From Allomyces arbusculus (lineage: Eukaryota; Blastocladiomycota; Blastocladiomycetes; Blastocladiales; Blastocladiaceae), in the NCBI GenBank assembly GCA_027604705.1, contig JADHYV010000093.1, forward strand, positions 1-62,828: a stretch of DNA of 62,828 nucleotides, written 5' to 3'. Position 1 is the stretch's first letter. Each line of letters begins with the position of its first letter. Shown here piece by piece: positions 48,728-60,197 of the stretch. The notes below the pieces were generated by a model. That model was given only the letters and a program-made list of their open reading frames with translations. It was not told where the DNA came from and ran no database searches. A program made the translations under genes and the position numbers.

Positions 48728-49193
48728 ATGTTGATGTTTTGCCCACAGTGCGGCAACATGCTCGCGCTCGAAGAGGACCCGGGCCAGCGGTTCGCATGCA
48801 GGACATGCCCTTACATTTACCCTATCACCAAGAAGGTCGGGCCCGCTCGCGCGCGCTGTGGTCTAAGCAATTGACGCCGATACTGACGCGTCGTCATCTC
48901 CGCGAAATAGCTCGCGACGCGGTCGTATATGAAGAAAAAGGAGGTTGACGACGTGATGAGCAAGGAAAAGGGGTGGGAGAATGTGCCGGCCATCGACAGT
49001 ACGCTTACTCCGCAAGACTTTCACTTCCGCCGCTCTTTTTATTGACCTGTCCATCTGCGATCCCGTAGTGACATGCCCGAAATGCGAGAACCCGCGTGCC
49101 TTCTTCCAGCAAATCCAGATCCGATCGGCCGATGAGCCCATGAGTCTGTTCTTCAAGTGCTGCAAGTGCGACCACACGTGGATGGAAAAGTAG
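48728..49193 (+). CDS. POLR3K: RNA polymerase III subunit RPC10 (RPC11/POLR3K)
   Basis: Exons 48728-48835, 48911-48998 and 49069-49193; introns 75 and 70 nt; 106 residues. The N-terminal zinc ribbon is FCPQCGNMLAL then FACRTCPYIY; the C-terminal TFIIS-like ribbon is CPKCENPRAFF then CCKCDHTW. The acidic hairpin QIQIRSADEPMS, which enters the active site to drive RNA cleavage, is intact. The linker KKKEVDDVMSKEKGWENV aligns one-for-one with the human protein. It supports termination and reinitiation by Pol III. Confidence 0.96.
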
Positions 49194-49552
49194 GCGGCGT
49201 GGGTTTTCGACGGCAGCTGGTTTTTTTTTGCGTGTGGAGCCCTGCTTCGTGGCCTGCCGCCCGTGAGCGGGCGCTCTTCTGTATATAGATACAACCATGA
49301 TTCCTACACTTGCGGCGCTATCGTCGTCGCGGTCGTTTGAGAGCTCACCATCAGCTTTGAATCACGAGAAGCAGGTACCAGCGCCCAGCCCACGTCGAAC
49401 GCACAGCCGTCCACGTCATCGCTCTCCTCACCAAAAACTGCAATCCAGCAAGAAAATCGAACTTGGGCCGCAATGACCAGGTCTTGGTGTTCATCACGGA
49501 GGGTGATCAGCCGATCTCTGTGTTCCCACTCGCTGCAACCACTGCAACTGCC
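49194..49552. other. Short intergenic region
   Basis: 359 bp between RPC10 and UBA4, both on the plus strand. Holds the UBA4 promoter; nothing else seen. Confidence 0.45.
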
Positions 49553-51218
49553 ATGTCGCTCTCGAACGAGGAGATTGAGCGCTATGGCCGGCAAATGATC
49601 CTGCCCAACATTGGCCGTCCAGGTCCGACCGACAACGAATGATCAGCCCAGCAATAATCGCGACCGGCCAGTAACACCCGAACAACATCAGGTCAGCTCG
49701 CCATCAAGCAAGCGAGCGTGCTTGTCGTGGGCACGGGCGGTCTCGGCGCGCCCGTCGCCATGTATCTCGCGTGTGCAGGAGTCGGTGCGGATCCGTGACC
49801 GCTGCTCGCTTGCGCGCTCATCCGCTGATACCTGTGGATGTCAACCGCCACAGGAACGCTCGGCCTCGTTGACCACGACACGGTTGCTGTCTCCAACATC
49901 CACCGGCAAGTGATTCACACCGAGGAGTCGATTGGGATCGCCAAGACGACGAGCGCTCGCAAGGCTCTGGAAAAGTATGCACCCGCTGCGCGCGGCCAGC
50001 ACGAGCGAACCCACCCGCTCACTTATCACCGTGTAGGACCAACTCGCACGTGCGGTACGTTGAGCACAACCTCCTGCTCGACGCGTCCAACGCGCTCGAC
50101 ACTCTCCGGCCATACGACATTATCGTCGACTGCACCGACAATGTGCCGACGCGGTACCTGCTCAACGACGCGTGCGTCCTGCTCGGCAAACCGCTCGTCT
50201 CTGGATCCGCGTTGCGGTTCGACGGCCAGGTACGTGCACACCCACCCCACTCCCACCCCTTGCTCTACTTAACCCAACCACCCTCTCCACCGGTTAGCTC
50301 ACCGTCTACCACTACCGCGACGGCCCATGCTACCGGTGCCTGTTCCCGACCCCACCGCCACCCGAAACCGTGACTAATTGCGATGACGGGGGTGTGTTGG
50401 GACCCGTCACGGGGATGCTGGGCTCGTTGCAGGCGCTTGAGGTGCTGAAAATGGTGGCCCTTGGCGAGTCGGCATTTGCGGGCCGGATGTTGTTGGTGGA
50501 TGGCCTCGCGGGCGCGTTCAGGACGGTGAAATTGCGCGGGCGGCAGAAGGCGTGCGCGGTGTGTGGCGACGAACCGACGATCAAGAAGTTGGTTGATTAT
50601 GTGCAGTTTTGTGGCGCGAGGCCGGATGATAAGGTGCGTGAGTGCCGGGTTTGGAGTGGGTTCGGTTCGAGATTGGCGGGCATTGCTTTCAATTTTGGTG
50701 AAATACTGACGTGGGACGCGAATGCGTAGACAAAGCCCGTCAAGATGATTCCGGTCAACGAGCGGATTACGGTGCGCGACCTGCACGCGCGGCTGAATGC
50801 GGTCCCGATGACGACGGCAGCGGCGTCCGCAACCGCGGCCGCCAACTCGACCGCCAAGGCCGCGTCCATCAGCTCGAGTGCGACCACCAACAGCACAACT
50901 ACCGCAACCAACGGCACGACGACCGCAACCCGTGTCCCATCCCCCGTCGTCCTGCTCGACGTGCGCGCTCCGGTCCAATTCGGGATCGCACATCTCCCCA
51001 ATTCCATCAACGTGCCGTGGCGCGACCTACCCACCCGGCTCGACGAGGTCCGCGCGCTCGCACCCGACGGGACCGACCTGGTCGTATTGTGCCGCCGCGG
51101 CAACGACAGCCAGCGCGCGGTCGCGAAATTGCGCGAAGAAGGGATCAAGTGCGTGGATGTGATTGGCGGGTTGGAGGCGTGGAGTACCGAAGTGGACCCG
51201 GAGTTCCCGCGGTACTGA
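49553..51218 (+). CDS. UBA4: UBA4/MOCS3: E1-like enzyme with rhodanese domain
   Basis: Six exons: 49553-49622, 49692-49784, 49854-49974, 50037-50229, 50298-50633, 50730-51218; 433 residues. The adenylation domain starts [14 protein letters not shown], with ATP loop [19 protein letters not shown] and the acyl-acceptor cysteine in [17 protein letters not shown]. Zinc is held by CYRCLFP and CAVCGDEP. The rhodanese domain carries [20 protein letters not shown] and the persulfide cysteine loop [11 protein letters not shown]. It activates Urm1 and thiolates it, feeding tRNA 2-thiolation, and MOCS2A where present. A Ser/Thr/Ala-rich insert of about 40 residues sits just before the rhodanese core, longer than usual. 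Confidence 0.95.
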
Positions 51219-51235
51219 AAGTAGTGGAAATGGAA

Positions 51236-51398
51236 GCAAAGTTTTGTGCACCGCGTCGTGCCTTTGACGCGGTCATCATTGATTCTTGATATGTCGGCTC
51301 GTACGGTGGCATTGACTTGGACCTCGTTGTCTCCAAGGTTGGCGCCAGCGTGTCGATGCGCGTCTTCCCGAGCTACCCGCTGTGCGCCAAGGCCTAGA
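51236..51398 (+). pseudogene. 3' fragment of lectin-like family, copy B
   Basis: The plus-strand frame reads AFDAVIIDS, a stop, then YGGIDLDLVVSKVGASVSM and YPLCAKA followed by a stop. It aligns with the C-terminal core of the copies at 9661 and 52819 (AFDAV-x-IDSWNGDTYG, VVSKFG, YPL). The stop falls exactly where the others have SW-N-G. No upstream half is found, since UBA4 ends just before it. I read it as a truncated, dead copy; an intron at the stop position is less likely. Confidence 0.6.
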
Positions 51399-52557
51399 TG
51401 GCTGTGGGTACGATGTGACGGTGCTGGGTTGGTCCGAGAATTGCTGCAGGTTAATTGCCGATTCTGCCTTCATTGAATGCTTTGCTGTTGTTAAAGGGGT
51501 GCCAACCCCAGTTTGTTTGAGCTGTGACATCCATTGATCTGCCCCCCGTGAATACTGGCTCGGCCCAGACGTGGTCGCGACTTAACTGGCTCATTCGATT
51601 CAGCTCTATTCATCCTGCGATTCACAAACTATGCATTTCTTTTGACTGGACTGAAGGCAAGGATTTTCAGAAGCTAAGCTGTCAACCAACCGGAATGCAC
51701 AGCATCACGAAGTTTGGTCACTCGATCGAGGCTCGATCGACGCCGATTTAGCTCGATTGTGGACCCTACACGACGCATCACACCCCCCTCAATCGACCAC
51801 CTAGAGGACCATTGATATTTATTCTAGCGTAACCCAGGTGCGATCAGCCCCCCCCCCCCCCCACACACACACACACCTCAATCGAGCAAGAGCGCGGGTC
51901 GATTGACCAATGCTTGCTGCCGTTTGAGCAGTGCTACTGGTTTCAGCTTTGAAATATTCATTGACGCTGAAACTGGTCCTTGGCATTGGAGAGTATCCTT
52001 TCTTCATTGAGCACGGCATAATTCAGTCAGCCACCCCTGCGATTCATTTCAGAATTGACAAATACTGCAAGCACGATCCCTCCACGCGTCCCAACCAGCG
52101 GGAACACAAAGTACAAGTAAGAAAATAGCCTTCTCCACTTTGACAGTGAGCCTGAGTACCAAGTACATGAGTACAAGACCTTGCCAGACATTTTCAAGTT
52201 CTTGGAGAAGTACGAACCTTCATTCTTGATCTCATACGCTATGACGAGACGCGAAATATCAGTCCACAGCATTGATCGACGGCTGGTCAAGCACAAGCTT
52301 GAGGTACGAGAAAGTGAGCGTATCATTGCAACCTGTCAAGGATGCTGGGATTGCGACGTTCAGTTGATCGATCTAGCAAATCAGCGTCAGCTTCTCAGTA
52401 GGTGCCATTGGCAGTTGTTCTGATCGCGTTGTAGTGTGCTAATCGACGGAAGTGGAATACCAAGCGATCAAATCATTTTGTATGCCTCTGGCGATTAAGC
52501 ATAGATCGCCTGCACAGCACCCCAAACCGTCTTTTCCCACTTTATGCCTTGGCCACC
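51399..52557. other. Gene-poor, AT-richer region with poly-C and AC repeat
   Basis: A run of 15 C at 51848-51862 is followed at once by an (AC)n microsatellite to about 51876. No protein family is recognised in frames such as 51819-52326. Confidence 0.5.
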
Positions 52558-52818
52558 ATGCTTGCTCAACAGGCGACCGTCCATTTCGAGCATGAGTGCG
52601 TCGACGAGCGGCAACTAATTGATCTCCTTGTACAGGTCGGGTCGTGCAATATCAATGGCCCTAGCAATGGGTGATTAGATTGCAGGAAAAGAAAATTTAC
52701 ACGGATGATGAGTGAGCAATGAGTTCGTGTTGTAGCAATGCGTCTGTCTCATTCGGTTAGATTGGTCCAATGTGCATGCAGCAAATTTCTCGTATGCCGG
52801 CGTTGAAGTTACTTTCAG

Positions 52819-53381
52819 CTGCAGCCTGGCCCGTTGTCGTTTGTGCTCAAGCTGGTCGCGGGCCCTGGGGGCGAGTACGGCTACATCCAGGTCATGTCTG
52901 GCCCGGTACGCATTCTTTTGTTGATTTTTGATCAGTCGCATGGATCGAGGTGACTGCGCGTCGTTGCTGTGTGTGTGTGTGTATGTGTGTGCGAAAATAC
53001 TTAGCTGACCGGACCCACCCCATTCACCTTAGTGTCAACGAGTGCCCGGGTTCGCCCGCACCTCCGCAGTACAAGGTCGTGGCCACCGCGGGCAAGGTGC
53101 GAACACGCGCCGCGGCCGAGGCCGCATGCCAGACGCAAGGCCTTGTTCTTGCCGCCGTTACGTTAACGAACTGGGATGAGGTGACCAAGGTCTTGCGCGA
53201 CAGCCTGAACACCAACCAGGCGGCATTTGACGCGGTCCTCATTGATTCGTGGAACGGCGACACGTACGGGAGCGTCGACCGGCAACTGGTCGTGTCCAAG
53301 TTTGGTGGTGCTGCCCTGTCGCTGCTCGGTAAACCGGCGTATCCGCTCTGCGTCACGGCTACTGGCGGTAGCAGCGACTAG
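52819..53381 (+). CDS. Small lectin-like protein, family copy C (5' end unresolved)
   Basis: Two supported exons: 52819-52905 and 53043-53381. Exon 1 gives LQPGPLSFVLKLVAGPGGEY, then exon 2 CPGSPAPPQYKVVATAGKVR and the family core AACQTQGLVLAAVTLTNW, AFDAVLIDSWNGDTYGSVD, LVVSKFGG and YPLCVTA. It shares this core with copies at 9661 (minus) and 51236. A possible first exon is 52558-52635, whose ATG lies in a strong context (ggccaccATG), with a 183-nt intron to 52819; this is speculative. No signal peptide is seen in that exon. Function unknown; the fold may be C-type-lectin-like. It lies 1.4 kb from the dead copy, suggesting local duplication. Confidence 0.55.
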
Positions 53382-53794
53382 GCCACGGGCGCGACACCAT
53401 GAAGTGAAGACGATGACGTGGCAATGGACCTGGGTCGGGTGCTTGCTGAAATGGATGGAGTCGTGCATCGCTATTCAAAAAGGAAGAATCATGTGGATGA
53501 GCATTGTTTTCTGAATGGTTGTGCGCAAGCGTGGAAACTACATCGAACATTTTCGCTCATCGCTTTGTCTGCGCTCATTTTCTTCCACCTCAACACTTGA
53601 TGCATGATCGTGATCCACGACAAGCATGACGACCCTCCTCTCCTCCAATCAGCTCAGTTCGTGTTGTGCTAACTATATCTGTATTCTCCACCAGCAAACA
53701 CAAAAAACCATACGGGCAAACGAACGACACAACCAAACCGAAACCAAACCGGCAATGAACAATACCCACACACCCACTCATCCAACTCCCTTCT
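53382..53794. other. Convergent intergenic region
   Basis: Between lectin-like copy C and the RPA2 stop codon. AT-richer; no gene seen. Confidence 0.5.
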
Positions 53795-56700
53795 TCACGC
53801 GACCTCGAGCTTGAGCCGGATCCCCATGGCCAACAGCTCCGTACACAGGTACCGGAACACATACGGGATCGCGACGACATCGATCTTGGACTTGTCGCCA
53901 CACGCGCGGCACACGACATTCCGGCGGAACCCGTCCTGCGCCGGCAGCGAGACCGCACCCAAGAACGACCCGCACGCCTTGCAAATATGCGTCTGCGAGT
54001 AATCCGAGCAGTTCATGAGCCGGTCCTGCAGCAGGAACGACACACCGTGGCCGAGCAACGAGTCGCGCTCCATTTCACCAAACCGAATCCCACCGTTGCG
54101 CTTACGCCCCTTGACGGGCTGCATCGTCAGGTTATGTACGGGCCCGGTCGTGCGCACCTGGTACTTGTCGGAGACCATGTGCCGCAGGCGCTGGTAGTAG
54201 ACGATGCCGAGGTAGATGTCGGCCTTGAATTCCTCGCCTGTGATCCCCGAGTACATCGGCTCGTTGCCGAGATGGTTGAATCCGGCCGCCGCCAACTGCT
54301 CGCCGAAATACGACGCCGCCGTATGGTCCTCGTTGAACTTGAACGGCGTCGCGTCTTGCTTGAGCCCGTGCAACGCGCCGGACTTGGCCGCCATTTGCTC
54401 GACAAACATACCAATCGTCATGCGCGACGGGAACGCGTGTGGGTTGATGATCACGTCCGGCACAATTCCCGTCTCCGAAAACGGCATATCGATCAACGGC
54501 CACTTTTGCGAACAGACACCCTTTTGCCCGTGCCGCGACGAAAATTTGTCGCCGATGACCGGCGGACGCGGAATGCGCAGCTTGATGTGCACTTTCGTGC
54601 AGGGCCCGTCGCCGTTATCGTTGCCAAGCACGCGCACCATATCGACATAAGCGTCCTCGTGGCCCTTGTACTTGGCATACCGCACGCGGCCAGTCGTCTG
54701 GTCGACGATCGCGGCCAACGGATCGCCGTTCTTGATTTTCACGCCGACCGCGACAAACCCGTCCGAGTCGAGCAGATCGTGGTCGCCGAGTTCCGCCGGG
54801 TACCCGAAATGCACGTTGAGCGGCTCGCTGCGGTTGCGGTAGTCGTCAAGGTCGACAATCTCCGACTTGTAGACTGTGCCGTACCCAAACCCGCGCTCGT
54901 GCGCCGATTTGTTGAGAATCATGGCGTCCTCCATATCATAGGACGTGTAGGAGATGACGGCAATGACGGCATTCGTGCCCATTGGGAACTCGTCAAACCC
55001 GTAATGGTCGTGCAAGTTCGGGCGCACGATCGGCGTCTGCGGCGTCTGGATGCGGTACATCTTGTTATCCGTGCGCCGCTGAATGGCCTGTGCGGGAGTG
55101 CCCATCGTCTGCTTGCCCATCTGGCACTGGTACATGTTGCGCGGCGACTGGTTGAAGTCCGAGAATGGCGTCAAGTTCGCGACCACCGACAGGATCGACG
55201 TCGGGTCCAATTCCATGTGCGTCGTGACGCCCGGCTTCACGTCATCCTTCATGCACGCAATGTCGAGGTAGACTTGCTCAAACGAACCGACATAGTCGGT
55301 CGGGTTGCTGCTGGGCACCGCCGCGTCGCCGGCGATCCCGGAGCCGAGGTAGGTCACGGGCCGCACCATTCGCGCAGGGCACGCAAACAGGAATAGGCCC
55401 GGGTACTGCCCGCCATTGGACGGCGGCACGTACCCGATCTCCAAATCGGTCGGGACCGCGTAGGTGCCGTGGAACTTGGCGTGCCGCAGCCGGTCGGCCA
55501 TGTACTTGCACACATTCGGCGGGGCAAATCCGACCACGCGGCCGTCGAGTTGCACGTTCAAGTCACTTTCGCCCGGGATCACCGTCGCGGTGACGGGAGT
55601 CATACCGAGCGCGACGAGCAAGGGCACGACGCCGTCAGCGCGGGACGCGCGCGTGGTGATGACGCACGTGTGTGACAAGTGGTTGAGCAGACCGCACGGC
55701 GCGCCGTCGGGCGTGTGCACCGGGCACAAAAAGCCCCATGCCTCCGGAAGCAGCTTGCGCACGGTGGTCGTCTTGAGTTCAGCAAAGAAGGCGCCGCGGT
55801 GCACGCACCGGAAGTGCGACAGGTACCGGTAAAAGTTGAGTTTCTCGGCAACGATCGTGTACCCGGACATTTGCTGCAAGTCCATTCCCGTGTTCGTCAC
55901 GATATTGCCCGTCGCCAAAAAGTACTCAAGTTTGCGGCCCATATCGGCGGGGACTCGCGCGAGAATTTTAGTCAGGAACTTGGCGTCCTTGATATCCGAC
56001 GTCGCCGGACGCAGGCGCAGTTCCGTGCGGATCGCCGTGGTCAGGCCAACGAGGTAGTCTTCGAGCTTCTCCTTGAGGTAGGCGCCGTACAAGTGTCCAC
56101 CGAGCAAGATTTCCTGGTGCTGCGGGGAATCCGGGTTGTCCTGCGCGCACTCGCCGGCCACGAGCGCGTAAAGTTTGCGAATCATGAAGACGAGCTGATT
56201 GAACTTGTCGGCGTACGAGTCGAGGTGGACGAGGACCAGCTTGCGCAGCAGTTCGCGGCCGTTTTCGATATCGGTTGTGTCCTCGGCAAGCCCGAGCACG
56301 ACGTGGAACCGCTTGCCGAGGTAGGCGAGACACGCGTCCTGCGAGAACAGTCCGTGCGCCTTGAACGACCGCAAGAGCAGCTCGACGCGCGACGTCATGA
56401 AGGTGTTGGCCGCGTTGCCCTGCACGATCGCGTCAAAGATTTGCTTGTCGGTCGCGCCCGACAAGGCACGCAGGATGAGCATGACCGGGATCAGGAATTC
56501 CTGCTTGCGGTAGGCAAACCGGAACGTGGCGGCGCCGTCGTGCAGGTAGTGCAGCGTGTTGGTCTGCGAAGTCTGGTCGGCACGGACACACCGGATCTGC
56601 ACACCGAACTCAGAGTAGCTCGGGCCGCGGTTCGTGAACGACGGACGCACGAGGGCCAGCGGGTGGTTGCGGCGGCCGACAATGAGCATGCGCACGATAC

Positions 56701-57330
56701 GCTCGATGCCGTTGACGATAAAGTACCCGCCCATTTCCTCGGGCTCCTCGTGGTGCGCGACCAGGTCCTTGGACGGCAGGTTGTAGAGATTGCACTTATT
56801 GGACCGCACCATGACGGGGATGCTGCCCATGTCCTTGATCATCGTCTGGGGCACGCCGTCGTTGAGCGAGACGCACAGCTTGACTTGCAGCTTGCCCTTG
56901 TACGTCGTGAGGCGCTCGCGGCACTAATCGGGCATCGCAGAGCGTCCGTCAGCTGCTTGTGTTGCACCAGCCGTCGTGCGCGAAGACATCAACAACAAAC
57001 CTCGGTTGGGTAGGTCAACCGCTGTGCGGCCTTGGCCTTGTCCGGGATCATGGGCCGCGCGAGTTGAATCTCCTCGATCCAAAACGAAATCTTGTCACCG
57101 AGCCCGCCATTGGCGTCCGACTTGTGGTCGTGCAGCGACTTGCGGCCGAGATCGCGGATGACGAGGTCAAGCAACGACGGCGTGTTCGCGCCGAAATCGG
57201 TCAGGTTGTTGAAAGACTCGAGGTGTGGGGCAACGAGCGCGTGCAGGTGCGGGTAAAGCGACCCGGATTCGGGCAGCGCCTGCGCGTTGTGCGCGCGCGT
57301 AACGGCGCCGAAGACGTCAGTCGACGGCAT
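53795..57330 (-). CDS. RPA2: RNA polymerase I second-largest subunit (RPA2/RPA135)
   Basis: Minus-strand exons 57330-57001 and 56923-53795, intron 78 nt; 1152 residues, the normal RPA2 size. Pol I-type features: IPVMVRSNKCNLYNLPSKDL, MGGYFIVNGIERIVRMLIVG, SFTNRGPSYSEFGVQIRC and GAATFRFAYRKQEFLIPVM. The universal beta-subunit core follows: GFLCPVHTPDGAPCGLLNHL, SYTSYDMEDAMILNKSA, GDKFSSRHGQKGVCSQKWP and the C-terminal clamp GGIRFGEMERDSLLGHG. The C-terminal zinc site is CKACGSFLG then CRACGDKS. It forms half of the active centre transcribing rDNA. The frame is open upstream of the chosen start at 57330 to 57471. It diverges from Rpn3. Confidence 0.96.
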
Positions 57331-57824
57331 GGTGACGGGTGGGGTTTCGGTGGCGGCGTCGTCCGTCGTCGTCGTGCCGACACCGGTTGGTGATGGTGGT
57401 TGGTGGTGGTCCTGGACGGCCAAGGAGCGATCAGCGCGAGCGTGCGGTGAGCCGAGGTGCGCAGTAGTCACGCGCGGTCAGATGCCTGGTTGCTTTGCAG
57501 ATTTGGGCTGGGCAACGTCAGGTGCCATCCCGTGCACCCGGGAGACAGTGCTTCCCGCGGCAAGCCTTTCCCCGCACGTGCTCCACGGCTCGTCATCAGA
57601 AGCGCGTCGCTGCTCCTCAGGTCGTCAAGTCGCGCTGATCACTGTGCCGTGCAGCCGGCATCAACTCAACCGTGCACGAACACGGCCAGCGAACGCGACC
57701 TGCCCACTCAAGGACCTGTAACCGCGCGCTGCACGCCACCAGTGCGCTACCAGAACGCGTTCCCGACGCAGCACCATCCAACAACCTCAGCAACCGGCTC
57801 AATCCGACGTGACCAGCATCAAAA
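57331..57824. promoter_or_regulatory. Divergent upstream region, RPA2 and Rpn3
   Basis: 494 bp between start codons on opposite strands. No yeast-type proteasome element is recognised. Confidence 0.4.
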
Positions 57825-59499
57825 ATGACCAAGGGCGACACGGCTGCCATGGACGTTGACCCGGCGCCGCCCGCCGCGCCCGTCCAGACCGAGGACGCGC
57901 AGGCGCTATTCCTGGCCGGTATGCGCCGCTGGATCCCGCGTTTTCACTGCTCGTGGCGCACAGAATCTGACCCGCGTACTTGCGCACGTTCACAGACATC
58001 AAGCACAATGTCGCGCTCCTTGAAAAGGCCGTGGCCGTGCACGAGACGCGCTTTGTCACGCGCGTGTTGCGCACGACCTCGGCGATCCGCCGTCGTTTGA
58101 CGCAAGAGTACCTCGTCAAGGCCATCACGCAGTCGTTGCCGGCTGGTATGGTCATTTGCGCGCGGATGATTACGCTGCAGTGGGACGAGGAGATCCTGAC
58201 ACGCGGTTCAAGTAGGCAATGCGCTCGCCTCCACGTACCTCAGCAAGCTCGACGTCGACGTCATGCAGACCGACGACGATGCGACGGCAACACCGGCGGT
58301 CGCACCCGAAGTCGAGGCCTACCTCGGGCTTCTGACGATTGTATTCCTGCACGACCAGAAAAAGTACCAGGAGGTTTGCATAGTTTACTCGAATCCGCGA
58401 TTCTTGGAGCAAAGTTGACGCGTTACTCATCAACCAGGGCCTCGACGTCGCCACCTCGGTCGTGCAAGCCATCCAGCACGCGAACCGGCGCTCCCTCGAC
58501 CAAATTGCCGCCAAGGTCTACTTCTACTACGCGCGATTCCACGAATTGCTCGGATTCGAAGCCGCGCTGCGCCCGGCGCTCCTGGCTTTCCACCGCACGG
58601 CGACGCTGCGGCACGACCACGAGTCGACGGCGACCCTGCTCAACTTGATCCTGCGCAGCTTGCTCAACGCCAACCTGATCGAGCAGGCCGACAAACTCGT
58701 GTCCAAGTCTGGCGGTTTGCCTGCTACGGCGAGCAACAATCAGCTCGTGCGCTTCATGTACTACCAAGGGCGGATCAAGGCGATCCAGCTGGACTATTCG
58801 GCGTCGCACAATTACCTGCAGCAGGCGATTCGCAAGGCGCCGCAGACCGCGGCGACCACTGGTTTCCTCCAGGCCGCGACCAAACTCGCGATCATTGTTC
58901 AGTTGCTCATGGGCGAAGTGCCCGACCGCGCGATTTTCCGGCCCACGGCGATGCGCGTCCCGCTCGAGCCTTACCGGCAACTGGTCCTCGCCGTGCGGCA
59001 GGGCGACCTGGTGAAATTCAACGCGACGGTCAAAGATGCGGCGCCGCGGTTTGCCGCGGACCGCACGCAGACGCTGATTGCACGGCTGCGGCACAATGTG
59101 ATCAAGACGGGGATGCGGCTCATTTCAGTGGCCTACGCGGCCATTTCGTTGCGCGATATTTGCGCGCGGCTGGGGCTCGATGGCGAAGAGGACGCTGAGT
59201 TTATGGTCGCGAAGGCCATCAAGGACGGCGTCATTTCCGCGACGATCGACCACGCGCGCGGGATTGTTGTGTCGTCGGGCGCCGAGGCGGCCGCCGACGT
59301 GTATGCGACGCGCGAGCCGCAGGTGGCCTTCCATCACCGCATTCAGTACTGCCTCGACTTGCATAACCAGTCGGTGCAGGCGATGCGGTACCCGGACGGG
59401 GTCAAGAAGTCGTCCAAGGCGTTTTCGGATTTGGACGAGATGCGCGAGCTGGAAAAGGAGATTCAGCAGTCGCTCGAGGAGGACGACGAGGATTTCTGA
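57825..59499 (+). CDS. RPN3: 26S proteasome lid subunit Rpn3 (PSMD3)
   Basis: Four exons: 57825-57918, 57996-58145, 58216-58373 and 58438-59499; introns 77, 70 and 64 nt; 487 residues. The sequence tracks human PSMD3: DIKHNVALLEKAV, PEVEAYLGLLTIVFLHDQKK, RRSLDQIAAKVYFYYARFHE, RTATLRHDHESTATLLNLIL and YYQGRIKAIQLDYS. The PCI domain includes IARLRHNVIKTGMRLISVAY and EDAEFMVAKAIKDGVISATI, and it ends in the acidic EEDDEDF. It builds the lid of the 19S regulator. The third intron choice (donor 58374, acceptor 58437) is the one that keeps frame. Confidence 0.95.
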
Positions 59500-60197
59500 A
59501 GGGCCTGATTGGGCGCACGCGCGGGTGGCGGACGAGTGGGGGCTCCGCGCGGGATGGTCCGTCAGTGCGCGTCGGTGCGCGTCAAGGCGCGTCGGCGATG
59601 GTGCGCATGGAAGAGTAACATGAGCATCTTGTTCTAAATTTCGGTCGCAACGGACTGGCGCAACGGACTGGCTGTGGACGTTATTGACATAACTTGGTGA
59701 TCGCGCGTCCCTGCCTGGCGCCCGGTGCGCCGTTCAGGGCTGGCTGGCTGGCGACGCTGGGCGACGTTGTGCAAGCTGCTGATCACAGCGACCTGCGCGC
59801 GCACGCTCGCGACACGCCGAGTCCACAAAGTCGACCAGATGCTCCCACTGCTCCCAGCGGCAAACGACCGCATCACGCCAGCTAACTGACGCTCGCGCGA
59901 CCCTGCCGCTACCGCCATTATTACCGCGCACTCCCGGCCTCTCATCCACTCCAACTTGCCGCATTCCTCGCGCCAGCCCGCGCTCGACCCGTCCCGCCCT
60001 GCCACGTGCCCGCGCCGCCCCGCTGGTCCGTTCCTCCACGTCGTGCCGGGAGCCATCCACTGGAACACACGTTCGACTGCAATGACCAACCTCTGTTCCC
60101 CGGTCACCCACGGCGTTGAACAGATTCTTTCTCTCTCCCACGCGAGCGCCCGCCCACCCGTTCTCTCTCGCACGCACTCCACTCTCGACCAGTAACC
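59500..60197. other. Upstream region of the proline-rich gene
   Basis: About 700 bp, GC-rich. No gene is recognised in the short frames on either strand. Confidence 0.4.

Noticed and set aside
51219-52557. Mobile element or virus-like remnant around the poly-C/AC tract
   Set aside because: No reverse transcriptase, integrase, transposase or capsid-like frame, and no paired end repeats.
53987-55396. 469-residue plus-strand frame
   Set aside because: Antisense to the RPA2 core, which is conserved along the whole interval.
58374-58437. Shorter introns in Rpn3 ending at 58417 (AAAG) or smaller
   Set aside because: They break the frame; the 64-nt intron ending CCAG keeps it and matches the usual size.
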